From: Bathymodiolus brooksi | Taxonomy: Eukaryota > Mollusca > Bivalvia > Mytilida > Modiolidae | NCBI GenBank assembly: GCA_963680875.1 | Contig: OY804576.1 | Span: forward strand, 79,303,668-79,367,667 | Direction of reading: 5' to 3' | DNA: 64,000 nt | Shown here: positions 46,101 through 53,965 of the stretch, piece after piece | How positions within the stretch are numbered: the first letter of the stretch is position 1 | Layout: every line of letters starts with the position of its first letter | Position numbers and translations under genes: made by a program | The notes under the pieces: model-generated | Databases searched by the model: none | Told to the model about the DNA's origin: nothing | What the model saw: the letters and a program-made list of their open reading frames with translations, nothing else

Positions 46101-48713
46101 ATATGTTTTACGCCCCCCACCTAGATGAAGAAAAAAAAATCAATGGCGTTCCGACCCTACCGGGTATTTTTTCCTGGAAAAGCCCTTAGTACTTTTACTC
46201 TTTCTTATATGAAAAAAAAATATCATTTGATTTCAATGAATTTTTTTTTTTTTTTGCAGGTTGCAAAAAAAAGAAAGAGTGTAGAACCTTGCTCACCTGT
46301 AGAGAAAAAAGCAAGACCTGCAACAAAAGTCTCAAAAAAGGCTTCTACACCCAAGTCAAAAAACATAAAAAAGACTGTAAAACAAGTGAAATCTCCAGTA
46401 CCGACTGGTTCAAAGGTTGTTACACCTAAAGTTCCAGGAAGACAAAAGACACTGTCAAAACCACAGACACCAAAACTTACACTTGCTGCTAGGAAAAGGT
46501 CAAGATCTAGATCGCCAGCAGATGCATTGTCATCAAAAAAGAACGACACTGGTACTTACAATTCTAAATATTCAGAGAATGATGATAAATCACCAAACAA
46601 GAGTAGTTGTATCATTTCATGATAATAATTCTGTAAATTATAATACTACATGTACTTTTGTGTGTGTGTGCCAGGTTTATATAAAGGTAGAAATGAGCTT
46701 TATTTTGTTTAAAAAAAAAACAATCAGTGTTTTTATAATGTAAATGTTTTATTCTTTCACTTAGAGGATATTACAGATTAGAACTTGATGGTGAAAAGAT
46801 GTTTATATTGTCAAACAATGGATTAACCAGTATTCATGTAATAATACCTCTCTGTGCATTCAGCTTCTGAGCATCTACAGAGTGGGGTCACATCAGAGGA
46901 CATCGTGAATAAAACAGTTGTCGTAGTGAATTTTGTCATGCCTTGACATGAATTCCTTTTGTCCATATTTTGAGCAATTGTAAATTGGCACAAATAGAAG
47001 GACTATGGATTTGCAACATGTTTTATTATACTTTTTATAAATATATATTTTTATTATTTATATTTTACAAATAATGATTTTATAGCTCTAAATTTTGCTG
47101 TGAACAGATTACTAGGATATACAGCTTTTACCTAATATCCCTTGTTGTTAATCACTAAATACCAAGGGATTTATTATACTATTCAGCAAAGCTTATTTAG
47201 AATAAATTATGTTAGTACTCTTTTTAAATATATTATTAAATATAATCATCACCCTTTTTATGCTCAGCATACAATAGTATGGGGGCATATAGTTTTTTGG
47301 TTTGTCTGTTAATTTGCCTGTCTCACTTCAGTCTGTGAATGCAACTCCTCTGAGGTAGTTGGTCTGATAGCTTTCATATTTTGTAGGATGATTGGTCATA
47401 ATGTATAGTTGATCATATTACCCTGTCATTTTAATTTGACAATTTTGTAAGAGTTATGGTACTTGAACATTTTCATGCATTTACAATATAGTTATACCTT
47501 GTGAATTGCAACTCCTCTGAGCTCGTTGGTCCAATAGATTACTATTTGGTAGGATATATAATTGATCATGATGTATAGTTGTTTATCTTATCCTGCCATT
47601 TTGATTCAACAATTTTTGTAGAGTTATGGGACTTTAACATTTTCAATATATTATACTTTGTGATCACATTTTCAATATATTATACTTTGTGATCACAACT
47701 CCTCTGAGCTCGTTGGTCCTAAATCTTTCATATTTAGTCAGACAATTGGTCATTATGTGTAGTTGATCATATCACCGGGTATACCGCTATTTTGATTCGA
47801 TTTTTGTAGGAGTTGTGGGACCTTAATGCTTTCATGCATTTTCAATATAGTTATACATTGTGAAAGGACCTCATCTGAGGTTGTTAGTCTGATAACTTTC
47901 ATATTTGGTAGGATACTTGGTCATGTTGTGTAGTTGATCATATTTCCTGCTATTTTGATTGACAATTTTTGTATGAGTTATGGGACTATAACATTTTCAA
48001 TAGAGTTATACTTTGTGAACGTAACTCCTCTGATGTTGTTGGTTCCATAGCTATCATATATAATATGATGATTGGTCATGATGTGTATTTGACCATATTA
48101 TTTAGCGGGGCATAGTGCCCTTTGGACACAGTAGATTTTTGTTGAAAAATTAGGGTAATTATGGTATAGTTTTGGGGCTGGATAATCGTTTCTTATAGTG
48201 TTAATAAACTGTTAACTAAAAGACAGCTGCATTATAAAATATGTGGGGGCAGGGCATGCTGTAGTTACGATATTGTCTTGTTTTTTATTTTGGTAAATAA
48301 TGTTAATTTCTCAAGAAAATAATTAAAATTTAGGGAATTCATCCACAGTTTGTCATAAAACAGATTATCATGTACACATGTATCTCAATTTGATTTTTTT
48401 TTTCATAACGATTTGAACCAAAAGTTTTATCTATAGTGGCATATTACCAGTAATTAGACAAGGTATATAATCATAATGTTGACATTTTTCAATAAAAAAA
48501 AATGGTATACCAAGTTTGAAGCAAACTGTTTTCCAGGTAAGTGAATACAGGCTGTAGAGAACTTCTAAATTTTTGTAGTTTTGTGACAAAATATTATTAT
48601 TTGTAGATGCCTCAAAGAAGACAACAAAGCGTAGAGTAAAGAGACGTAAGGCAGTATCAACAACAGATGCTTCTATTCAGACCTCTCCGGGATTCGCCTC
48701 CGCATCAAAGTGA
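25099..48713 (+). CDS. VRK1: VRK1-type serine/threonine kinase (vaccinia-related kinase 1 family), 12 coding exons
   Basis: A nuclear kinase of the casein-kinase-1 group. Family members phosphorylate BAF/BANF1, histone H3 and p53, and act in mitosis and nuclear-envelope dynamics. Exons: 25099-25132, 25504-25644, 28097-28143, 29069-29138, 29780-29976, 31041-31145, 32004-32136, 40127-40247, 41048-41103, 42923-43077, 46260-46551, 48607-48713. The sum is 1458 nt, in frame, 485 residues. Visible motifs: glycine loop IGQGGFG (48-54), ATP lysine K73 (VVK), helix-C Glu85, catalytic loop HADIKASN with Asp179, DFG Asp203, the family activation segment [15 protein letters not shown], and alpha-[12 protein letters not shown] with Asp249. 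The C-terminal tail is basic with an NLS-like KKRK (about 356-359) and KRRVKRRK. All catalytic residues are present, so the kinase should be active. The intron before exon 8 contains the 55-bp acceptor satellite. A second C-terminus is possible (46260-46622). Confidence 0.96.
25219..25450 (+). repeat. SINE-B in VRK1 intron 1
   Basis: GGGGCCATCGTGATCGTATG head, box B GTGAGTTCGAATCCCACCCA, CGGGTACTCTGGTTTCCTCC, and a shortened tail ending CCATAAACC. Confidence 0.78.
25504..25644 (+). CDS. VRK1: VRK1 coding exon 2 (glycine loop)
   Basis: Encodes [20 protein letters not shown] and ending in [11 protein letters not shown], the nucleotide-binding glycine loop (Gly49, 51, 52, 54). The acceptor is CTTTATCAG; the donor TTAG|GTAAAA is in phase 1. 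Confidence 0.95.
25725..25936 (-). repeat. SINE-A, first half (interrupted by hAT element)
   Basis: The tail half of a minus-strand SINE-A (TGTTTAGTGCCAAATGAGCA read on plus, to CGCTCCACTCTGAC). The rest of the SINE resumes at 27693, after the hAT insertion. Confidence 0.72.
25937..27692. mobile_element. hAT-type transposon relic, 1756 bp, inserted in a SINE
   Basis: Terminal inverted repeats CAGGGACAGAAATTAAC / GTTAATTTCTGTCCCTG. The 5-bp target duplication CTGAC lies at 25932-25936 and 27693-27697, and the host SINE sequence is continuous across it. On the minus strand at 27125-26950 a frame encodes [17 protein letters not shown] and a later QKHQCVVH, a BED/TTF-type zinc finger as found at the N-terminus of hAT transposases. 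The catalytic part is not recognisable, so it is inactive. A poly-C run lies at 26709-26729. Confidence 0.8.
26943..27125 (-). pseudogene. hAT transposase zinc-finger remnant
   Basis: A 61-residue frame (starts [17 protein letters not shown]). The W-L...G-M-V-C-x2-C pattern, then [17 protein letters not shown], ends with His; this fits a BED/TTF zinc finger. It lies between the hAT inverted repeats. Only this domain remains. Confidence 0.6.
27693..27871 (-). repeat. SINE-A, second half (head)
   Basis: Continuation of the 25725-25936 SINE: CTGACACATGTTG on, with CCAACCAGTCTTTGCTCTTA and a degraded tRNA head (GTAGTGTAATGATTAACAAG on minus). Confidence 0.7.
28097..28143 (+). CDS. VRK1: VRK1 coding exon 3 (ATP lysine)
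   Basis: A 47-nt exon encoding [16 protein letters not shown] with the ATP-anchoring Lys73. Acceptor CTTTTTCAG, donor ATT|GTAAGT, phase 0. A 2.45 kb intron holding a SINE split by an hAT element precedes it. Confidence 0.93.
28630..28893 (+). repeat. SINE-B in VRK1 intron 3
   Basis: GGGGGCCATCGTGGTCGTGA head, box B GTGAGTTCGAATCCCGCTTA, tail TTGTTGAAAGTGGTGTTAAA followed by CACCATAAATC. Confidence 0.78.
29069..29138 (+). CDS. VRK1: VRK1 coding exon 4 (helix C)
   Basis: Encodes [20 protein letters not shown] plus QEM. GPLFCE carries Glu85, which pairs with Lys73. Acceptor TTTTCCAG, donor ATGG|GTAGGT in phase 1. Confidence 0.95.
29780..29976 (+). CDS. VRK1: VRK1 coding exon 5
   Basis: Encodes [18 protein letters not shown] through [18 protein letters not shown] and TVCALALRL: the hinge and helix D/E, very close to the family (YLGVPKYWGSG, FMIMDRFGSDLQKI). 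The acceptor is TTTTTTTTAAG; the donor TTG|GTAAAT is in phase 0. Confidence 0.96.
30715..30898 (+). repeat. SINE-A, 3' half
   Basis: AATGTGTCAGAGTGGAACGA, GTGAGCTAGCACTATAAAAA and CATTAAACAGCACTCACTCA. In VRK1 intron 5. Confidence 0.7.
31041..31145 (+). CDS. VRK1: VRK1 coding exon 6 (catalytic loop)
   Basis: 35 codons: [20 protein letters not shown], then [23 protein letters not shown] is the catalytic loop (Asp179, Lys181, Asn184). Phase 0 at both ends; acceptor TTTTTTCAG, donor CAG|GTAAAA. Confidence 0.96.
31208..31549 (+). repeat. SINE-A lacking box A
   Basis: Box B GGGTTCGAGCCCCGATCGGG; body AAGACTATAAAATTGGTATT-like; tail GGCATTAAACAACAATCACT plus (CACT)n. In VRK1 intron 6, between exons 6 and 7. 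Confidence 0.75.
31678..31893 (+). repeat. SINE-A, 5' half
   Basis: Box A TGTAATGGTTAATATGCTAG and box B GTGGGTTTGAGCCC. It stops after GTTTCAGTGAGC. About 110 bp upstream of VRK1 exon 7. Confidence 0.72.
32004..32136 (+). CDS. VRK1: VRK1 coding exon 7 (DFG and activation segment)
   Basis: Encodes [20 protein letters not shown], then [20 protein letters not shown] and HKGV. Contains the metal-binding DFG and the VRK activation segment. The acceptor TTTTATCAG is followed directly by GTATAT. The donor GTAG|GTTAGT is in phase 1. It must be joined across about 8 kb to exon 8. Confidence 0.96.
32454..40126 (+). repeat. 55-bp minisatellite of duplicated VRK1 intron/exon-8 junctions (about 139 copies)
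   Basis: Head-to-tail units of about 55 bp (54-61 with indels). Each consists of the first ~44 nt of VRK1 exon 8 (CTCCATTAAGGAGGGGTGAT and on through TTTTAGGATATTC) followed by the intron end TTTGTATTATTTCAG. Every unit therefore carries a pyrimidine tract and AG acceptor in the same arrangement as the genuine site at 40126. Length divided by unit gives roughly 139 copies. Unit classes differ at CTCCATTAAGG / CTGCATCAAGG, GGAGGGG / GGAAGGG, GATTT / GACTT, GAGATT / GAAATT / GAGATG, plus G-rich forms (GAGGGGGGTGGTGATTT). The 5'-most copies (32454-32570) are most diverged. Fourteen bases at the junction show exon sequence fused back to intron: exon GGATACTGTTTG versus first-copy GGATATTGTTTG, then TATTATTTCA. 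The array lies wholly inside the intron of VRK1. Confidence 0.97.
40127..40247 (+). CDS. VRK1: VRK1 coding exon 8 (alpha-F), the last copy of the 55-bp array
   Basis: The phase-1 join gives Ala243, then [18 protein letters not shown] and [18 protein letters not shown], matching the family ([17 protein letters not shown]). Asp249 is the structural alpha-F aspartate. The first ~40 nt and the acceptor TTGTATTATTTCAG are identical in kind to about 139 upstream array copies. Only this copy continues into ACTGTTTGTTACAATGG and a strong donor, AA|GTAAGT at 40248. Confidence 0.96.
40383..40570 (-). repeat. Fragment of the GGGGAGACAT-type core-repeat element
   Basis: GGGGGAGACATACTATTTTC at the left, then CGTCCTGTCCGTCTGC, the reverse of the 3' end of the element at 10836-11212. 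One arm of the hairpin is lost. Confidence 0.4.
40585..40672 (+). repeat. SINE-B 3' fragment
   Basis: GTGGTTTTCTCCTGATACTC, TTTCCTCCACCAATATAACT and GGGTTAAACACCATAACC. Confidence 0.55.
40732..40948 (-). repeat. SINE-C
   Basis: Plus-strand reading GTGTTTAACGCCACTTTCAG, then GACCAGTTTTAGTGGTGGAA, with the head GGTCCGGGTGGCTCAATACG on minus (about 50 bp of the head are deleted). Confidence 0.7.
41048..41103 (+). CDS. VRK1: VRK1 coding exon 9 (56-nt exon)
   Basis: Encodes [18 protein letters not shown] after a split Lys codon; comparable to the family's ENIASLMDKCFPEKNKP. Acceptor TTTTTTTCAG, donor CAG|GTATGT, phase 1. Confidence 0.92.
41245..41573 (+). repeat. SINE-A, diverged
   Basis: Starts at weak box A/B remnants (GGTGGGTTCGATCCCCAGTC) and ends ACATTAAACAACACTCACTC. 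In VRK1 intron 9. Confidence 0.65.
41672..42454. mobile_element. TIR element, 0.78 kb (TACCGTATAAG ends)
   Basis: Inverted ends TACCGTATAAGTGG and GGCTTATACGGTA, with inverted subterminal ATTTTCGC / GCGAAATT. Probable TA target duplication. The interior is AT-rich without transposase. In VRK1 intron 9. Confidence 0.65.
42923..43077 (+). CDS. VRK1: VRK1 coding exon 10 (C-lobe end)
   Basis: Encodes [40 protein letters not shown] and ending ASSTSQ. Matches the family's GEIAKYMETVKLLDY and LRDIL segments at the end of the kinase domain. Acceptor CTTTTCACAG, donor CAG|GTATGT, phase 0. Confidence 0.94.
43140..43275 (-). repeat. Interspersed repeat fragment (CTTTAGTTTTCTGTG family)
   Basis: Reverse orientation: GACAACACAATGGCCAAAAG and ACTAAAGATCGAGTACTC. 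Relatives at 18865 and 52897. Confidence 0.5.
43843..45872. mobile_element. hAT-like non-autonomous element, 2030 bp
   Basis: Perfect 14-bp inverted termini CAGTGCCTGAAATG / CATTTCAGGCACTG. A 6-bp direct repeat ATCTTT flanks both ends. Subterminal GGGCGACCGT next to the right end is shared with the 25937-27692 element. The interior holds the 68/79-bp tandem repeat (44106-44412) and unidentified AT-rich sequence; no transposase was seen. In VRK1 intron 10. Confidence 0.75.
44106..44412 (+). repeat. Four-copy tandem repeat, 68-79 bp unit
   Basis: Copies of TCGGTACTGAATAATAAAAA start at 44106, 44185, 44253 and 44332 (periods 79, 68, 79). Each is followed by a T-rich run and ACATGTAGACGTTGTTTA. 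Internal to the 43843-45872 element. Confidence 0.8.
45873..46259. other. VRK1 intron 10 end, nothing beyond a long T tract
   Basis: Contains homopolymer A and T runs and the exon 11 polypyrimidine tract. The open frame starting at 46125 begins in intron and is only the exon 11 frame extended upstream. Confidence 0.5.
46260..46551 (+). CDS. VRK1: VRK1 coding exon 11 (basic nuclear tail)
   Basis: The acceptor is a 15-T tract plus GCAG. Encodes [20 protein letters not shown] and a Lys/Thr/Pro/Ser-rich tail with [13 protein letters not shown] corresponds to the VRK1 NLS (TKKRKK). The donor CTG|GTACTT at 46552 is weak but is the phase-1 donor needed to join exon 12. Confidence 0.85.
46260..46622 (+). 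CDS. VRK1: VRK1 exon 11 read-through, alternative C-terminus ending CIIS
   Basis: If the weak donor at 46552 is not used, the frame continues for 23 residues ([20 protein letters not shown] then IIS) to TGA at 46620-46622. This gives a 473-residue protein. The last four residues are Cys-Ile-Ile-Ser, a CaaX box with the Ser-type end usually farnesylated, preceded by a basic/Ser stretch. A polyadenylation hexamer follows at 46908. Which C-terminus is real cannot be told from sequence alone. Confidence 0.5.
   Translation, partial: VAKKRKSVEPCSPVEKKARPATKVSKKASTPKSKNIKKTVKQVKSPVPTGSKVVTPKVPGRQKTLSKPQTPKLTLAARKRSRSRSPADALSSKKNDTGTYNSKYSENDDKSPNKSSCIIS
46908..46913 (+). terminator. Polyadenylation signal for the exon 11 read-through isoform
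   Basis: AATAAA lies 286 nt after the TGA at 46622. It would end a transcript carrying the CIIS C-terminus. No other support. Confidence 0.35.
47255..48135 (-). mobile_element. Core-repeat element of a fourth type, about five units of 156-187 bp
   Basis: Units recur at about 47344, 47511, 47698, 47868 and 48024 (AACTCCTCTGAGG, TCATATTTGGTAGGAT, GAGTTATGGGACT). One edge carries AGTATGGGGGCATATAG, the other GGGGCATAGTGCCC. In the VRK1 intron between exons 11 and 12. The orientation is a guess. Confidence 0.55.
48607..48713 (+). CDS. VRK1: VRK1 coding exon 12 (terminal exon)
   Basis: The acceptor ATTTGTAG is followed by codons for [20 protein letters not shown] and [15 protein letters not shown], then TGA at 48711. 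The strongly basic KRRVKRRK, and AxIQT comparable to the EEAIQTRSRTRKR end of vertebrate VRK1, support it. Confidence 0.8.
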
Positions 48714-48867
48714 TACACCTGATAAATGAGAAAATAGACCAAAACCATCATGCTGCTTCCGGATCCTCCTAGTGATTTAATAGATAAACTTTAATTATTG
48801 GAGAGAAAGAAAAAAAAAACAATTGATACGTGTTCCATTTTTTTTTAACTTGTATCATCGTTTGAAG

Positions 48868-49210
48868 TCAAATTGATTGACCCTGATTATTGATCACATT
48901 GTAAATACAGTAGTCCTTCTCTTTTAAGGACACTCCCTCTTTTGGGTTCAAATTGATTGGCCCTGATTATTGATCACATTGTAAATACAGTAGTCCCTCT
49001 TTTGGGGTCAAATTGATTGACCTTGATTATTGATCACATTGTAAATATAGTAGTCCCTCTTTTGTGGTCAAATTGATTGACCCTGATTATTGATCACATT
49101 GTAAATACAGTAGTCCCTCTCTTATAAGGACACTCCCTCTTTTGGGGTCAAATTGATTGACCCTGATTATTGATCACATTGTAAATATAGTAGTCCCTCT
49201 CTTATAAGGA
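48868..49210 (+). repeat. Tandem repeat in VRK1 3' UTR, alternating 80/60/60/80 bp spacing
   Basis: TCAAATTGATTGACCCTGAT starts at 48868, 48948, 49008, 49068 and 49148. The long form has an extra 20 nt (CTTATAAGGACACTCCCTCT type). Lies 155 nt after the VRK1 stop codon. Confidence 0.8.
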
Positions 49211-49780
49211 CATTTCCATTAAAGGCCACCACTCTTATCAGGTCAGATTTCAGATCAACCAAGATTGTAAAATACATGTACTACTAAATTGTCCCTCTCA
49301 CGAGAGGCCATCCCTTTTTTAAGGCAACTTTTTCATTGCAGAAGGGGTGGTCTTTTAAGAGAGGGACTTCCAGCCAAAATTTGGTTACAATTTCTTTCTC
49401 TGTCAAATGGTTATACTTCATTTTATATTGGTATACAAGTAAATGTCAATTTATACTATAGACCAGAAGGAGTAAGAAAGTATTTTGTTAATAGACATCA
49501 TCAGCTGAGTTGTCTCCCTCTTACAATTCTAGACCTATATCAATAATTGATATTTTAACTTTTTGTGTTGTCATTCAATGTATTTATCGCTATTTTGTTT
49601 ACTTTCCCTTTGATGTTTAAAACCAATATGTTTAATATCACGTAAGCACTGAGAAGATTCAAATTATCGCTAAGCATTGTCAAGGACGCGTAGTAATATT
49701 GCTGTTTTCTAATATGACGTTATAATGACGTCACATTACCAAATCCTTCATAAACATACTATCATAGCGATAAAATAATT

Positions 49781-49890
49781 AAAGATGTTTTTTAAACTCG
49801 AGGACGTTTCTCAGTCATCTCTCATCTCAGGGCTTCACCTTTTGATGAGAGGTGACTGAGAAACGTTCTCTCGTTTTAAAAAACATCGTT
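49781..49890. repeat. Fold-back palindrome P4
   Basis: Arms AAAGATGTTTTTTAAACTCG and inverse AAAACATCGTT, with GAGGACGTTTCTCAGTCATC / GGTGACTGAGAAACGTTCTC. The centre is ATCTCAGGGCTTCACCTTTT. May be in the VRK1 3' UTR. Confidence 0.7.
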
Positions 49891-50184
49891 AATCACTTAT
49901 TATCATCAGTCTGATTTTTTGAAAATGAATTGAAACAAATATATGAAAGGTTCTCATTGAACTCTGTATAAATATACATTGTGTTCAAAATGTAAATGTT
50001 CAAACACTTTAAAAACAGACATTTAATACTTCAGTAAACATCACTGAAAATATATGTATTAAATTATGTCATTTCTGTATGTATTGATGTATTGTTGAGT
50101 GAAATGTGTTTAGAAAGAGAGAATGTACCACTTCAATAAGTTTAAAGATCTGAATTAATGTTAGAAATGTTCCATTTTTAAATC

Positions 50185-50190
50185 AATAAA
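50185..50190 (+). terminator. Candidate VRK1 polyadenylation signal
   Basis: AATAAA within AATCAATAAACTT, about 1.5 kb after the VRK1 stop. Another AATAAA lies at about 50267. The long 3' UTR would include the 60/80-bp repeats at 48868-49210 and a fold-back at 49781-49890. The true end is not decidable here. Confidence 0.35.
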
Positions 50191-50279
50191 CTTAATTTTA
50201 GTATTGTATTTGTACTGGTTTTCAATAATACCACTTCTCAAAATTTAACGTTTTGTATTTTGTCCAATAAAAAAAAATT

Positions 50280-51099
50280 ATATCCATCTTCTTGGGGTGC
50301 TTAACCTATATTCTTTTTTTTTTTCTATAGAATTTTTTTACAGAATGTGCAAATTAGGCTTCATTTTCACAAAAATACTTTTACAAATCCCCTTCTCTGA
50401 AATCATTTAGCCATATTGAAAGTAAACATGTGGGAAGTGGTCCCCTTCAGCATTCTGTCTGATGACCCAGTGAGCCCACCGTTATTATAAATATGCCATG
50501 TAAAACGCACATACAGAACAAATCAAGACTCATTTTCCCTCAGATTGGCTTAAAATTTAATATTTTTTTACATTCTTAGCTAAGTTGCAATTTGAGGAAC
50601 AATTTTATTTCAACATATTTGAATTCCAACTTTGGTTAATATCCTGGAAGATTGGAAGTCTCTCAGTCCTATTATTTTTGGAAAAGTACTTAGCAACCAT
50701 AGATATCTGGAACCAGGACAATAGCTGTGACATGGAACAATTGGATTTCAAAATATTAGAATTCCAACTTAAGTAGATTTGCTGGAAGACTCTCAGACTC
50801 TATTTGATGTAAATGTTTGGAGATTGGTTGCACATTCATGCAGTTATTGGTTCTATTTTTCTAATCATTGATAGCGTTTCTGAGACTCAATAAAGGAGAA
50901 GCATATTTTTATGATTCTATGAAACAGTAGTTCCTCTAATTGTATATCCAATGACACATCCTCATATTGAAGATTTAGTTTGGTACAAATGAATTCCCCA
51001 TGGTCTATGATGTTATGATCCTGGGTTCCAAAGATAAACTTAGACTGCAATAGAGAAATGTCAAGAATGGCATGAAACATTAATGTCACAATTTGTGAT
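50280..51099. other. Post-VRK1 intergenic DNA with a weak old duplication
   Basis: ATTTGAATTCCAACTTTGGT and ATTAGAATTCCAACTTAAGT, each followed by CTGGAAGA...CTCTCAG, suggest a diverged ~150-bp tandem duplication (50588-50670, 50735-50800). No gene recognised. Confidence 0.35.
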
Positions 51100-51330
51100 A
51101 GGGAGTTGGGGTTATGGTGTTTAATGCCACTTTCAACAATATTTCAGTTTTATCATGGCAGTCGTTGGTGGAGAAAACCACCGATCTGTTGCAAAGTCAA
51201 AACTTTATCACATAATGTTTTATAGAGTACACCTCACTTGAGTGGGATTCGAACCCACAACGTCAGTGGTGATAAGCAGATTGCAAAGGTAGTTGTAAAT
51301 CCAACTACCATACAACCACGACGGCCCCTA
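51100..51330 (-). repeat. SINE-B, full length
   Basis: Minus-strand: head GGGGCCGTCGTGGTTGTATG, box B GTGGGTTCGAATCCCACTCA, tail TGAAAGTGGCATTAAACACC. Confidence 0.78.
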
Positions 51331-52190
51331 TAATTTGTGGTATGTAGCTTCAAGTTTGCACCATATTACCCATACAGGTCTATGGTTTCTGAGCCTTTGT
51401 GGTCCAATGTTTAAAATGGTCAAATATTTTAAAATGATTCCATGAAACCGCTTAATGATTTAACATCAAACATCGCTGGGATGGCCCCTTAATTTAGACT
51501 GGTGGCTAAAGGGTGCCCATGGCCATCTTACTGTGGTTGCTTCGAACGCAGACTTGTGGAATTCCCATTGTCATGATTGTGTGGTTACTGGAGCAAGAAG
51601 CCTTAACAGGAAATCTGCTACTACATTAAGCCTGGACCTGAATGTGTAACTGAAGAGCAAAGAATAAGCAATGAATACCTTTAATTTATCCAGAAGACCA
51701 CCACTATAGTGACACTCGTGTTGAACTATGAACGAGGAAAAGGCTGTATTTGACTACGACAAACGGAAGATATCCGTGGTAATATTTGACACACGTATTT
51801 TGTAATGAGAGGAAAACTCTACTAAAAAATACTGGACCTTATGGTTCACAACATATTTGTGTTTGATGGTCTTGTCTTTCAACAGACAGTTGGCATTCCT
51901 ATGGTAATAGTTGCATTCTCTTTCTAGCCGACATATTCCTATATTCATTTGATACAGGGCTTGTTGCAAAATAGAAGAAATAATGCCTGATCTGCTATAA
52001 TATATTATGTGCTGGACACCACTATACAAAAACAAAGATAAATAACGTAAATAAGACATGAGCCCGCCTATAAAGACGAACCGAACATCGTTTTTATGCA
52101 GAAGTCGTAACTGCCATCACAACACGGAACTCAGAACGTAAAGACACATAACATATGAGCAACACGGACCCCACCAAAAAAAAAACGGAG
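51331..52190. other. Intergenic, no feature recognised
   Basis: Less AT-rich than average, with minus-strand open frames up to 101 codons (51754-52059) that show no recognisable domain. Confidence 0.35.
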
Positions 52191-52191
52191 G

Positions 52192-52355
52192 TGCCTATCA
52201 CCACTGAAACTGTGAGTTCGAATCCCACTCAGGTGAGGTGTACTTGATACAACATTATGTGATAAAGTTTGACAGTGACTTGCGACAGGCCGGTGGTTTT
52301 CTCCGGGTCCTCTGGTTTCCTCCACCAATAAAACTGACTGCCACAATATAAATGA
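52192..52355 (+). repeat. SINE-B, head truncated
   Basis: Starts at GTGCCTATCACCACTGAAAC, with box B GTGAGTTCGAATCCCACTCA and CGGGTCCTCTGGTTTCCTCC. Ends at CCACAATATAAATGAA. Confidence 0.7.
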
Positions 52356-52647
52356 ATCCTTCTAGAGGCCATCATGGCCTTTGTCTTATGATATGGAATA
52401 CATGCCTATGACCAGATAAGTTGTGAAATTGATTGCTGCATGTACCATACAAAACAACTTTACATGATAAAGTTTTTCCGTAACTTGTGGCAACTGTTTC
52501 CAGTCCTGTAACGCATACTTGAAATTCAGTATTATTGAAAGATATTCAACCAACATCAACAAATAATATATTAATGGAAATCTGTGATAGTATTTTATTG
52601 TTTATTTATATTCTGTATTGCCATTGGTGAACCAATTATTATTAAGT

Positions 52648-52790
52648 GGGGGCCGTCGTGGTCGGGATCATATGGTAGTTGGATTAACAACTACCTGCGT
52701 AATCAGTGCATATCACCACCAACATTTTTTTAATTTGAATCCTGCTCATGACGATACAAAATTAGTTGATAAACTTTGTCACAAATGACC
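52648..52790 (+). repeat. SINE-B, 5' half, degraded
   Basis: GGGGGCCGTCGTGGTCGGGA head and TAGTTGGATTAACAACTACC; box B is mutated (TTTGAATCCTGCTC). Confidence 0.65.
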
Positions 52791-52896
52791 ACAGATATGT
52801 TCCACTTGTCTTAAGTACTTGCAGGTCCTTTCCCCATTCATGACTTATAACTAGAGTAACACGACGGGTGTCACTAGTGGAGTAGGGACTGCCTAC

Positions 52897-53170
52897 CCTT
52901 CCGGAGCACCCCCAGTTATTAGTGGGGCTCGTGTTGCTCGATCTTTAGTTTTCTGTGTTTTGTAGATCGTTGTTTGTCCTTGTTTCCTTTTTCTGTTGGC
53001 CATTGTGTTGTCTGTTCTGCTACTGATTTGGTATCTTCAAACTCTTCTTGTCAGTGATTTCGGCAAGTCGGTGGTTTTCTCTGGGTACTCAAGTTTCTCC
53101 TGCCAATAAAATTGACCGCCACCATATAATTGAAATATTGTTGAAAGTGATGTTAAACACCATAACCCTA
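52897..53170 (+). repeat. Composite of CTTTAGTTTTCTGTG repeat and SINE-B 3' fragment
   Basis: GGAGCACCCCCAGTTATTAG through GGCCATTGTGTTGTCTG matches 18865-18968. From about 53050 the SINE-B 3' end follows (GTCGGTGGTTTTCTCTGGGT, TGAAAGTGATGTTAAACACC). Confidence 0.55.
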
Positions 53171-53478
53171 TAACTAAGTGCTTAACTCTGCCACATTTTT
53201 GTGCTATTCTCAAGTGCATGGTCTTTTTCAGTGGAAGTGAAGATGTGGAGGTTTTTTATCATTATTTTATATCTATTGCTGTTGGAGATTCAATTATCAA
53301 GAGGGAAGTGTTGGGATCCCATTAAACGGTTTAATCCCACCACATATTTGTGTCTATTCCAAGGCAATCATGGTCTTTTTTTATGTTGCACGATTGGAAA
53401 TGGGATGTGGGTTATTCCTGGTTGATATTAATATAATGTTTTACCTTCACTGTTGAAACTGTTATTATCATACATAAA

Positions 53479-53658
53479 TAGTCAAACCTGCCCATGCTGT
53501 AACCTCTATTACGCAGTCACCTGTATTAAAAGGTCATGTTTTTCTTGTCCTGTCATAGAAATTTTCAAATTAATTGACTCTCTTTTAAGAGGTCACCTGT
53601 CTTAAAAGACCACATTTTCTTTGTCCCAAAGGTGGCCTACTAATACAGGTTTGACTAC
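53479..53658. mobile_element. MITE (AGTCAAACCTG family), copy downstream of VRK1
   Basis: Ends TAGTCAAACCTG and CAGGTTTGACTA are inverted. The interior carries inverted AGTCACCTGTATTAAAAGGT-type sequence. Non-coding. Confidence 0.65.
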
Positions 53659-53965
53659 CTATAAACTGAAGATAATCTTCATAAACTTATATTATACATT
53701 CACCATACATATTTCTGTAATGGCCATGGTATATATAATCTTCTAAACATCTGTAAAAAAAAAATATGTAACAATCAAGTTATTTTTCAAATAAAAAATT
53801 AATGTGTTGTAAGTGGTTGTCATTGAGTGCCATACAGTGACTATAAGGTGAAGAACAACATTCAGTGATATTTAATTCAATTACAGAGCAGCCCGGTGTG
53901 TTGCTGTACCTTGTTAAATGGACTTCTGATTTACACTGAAATTATTTATGAAAATAAAATAAAAG

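Noticed and set aside
46223..46549. Minus-strand open frame of 108 codons
   Set aside because: It is antisense to VRK1 exon 11 and reflects its Lys/Pro-rich codon composition.
51754..52059. 101-codon minus frame as a gene
   Set aside because: No family resemblance, no supporting splice sites, and composition like the surrounding intergenic DNA.
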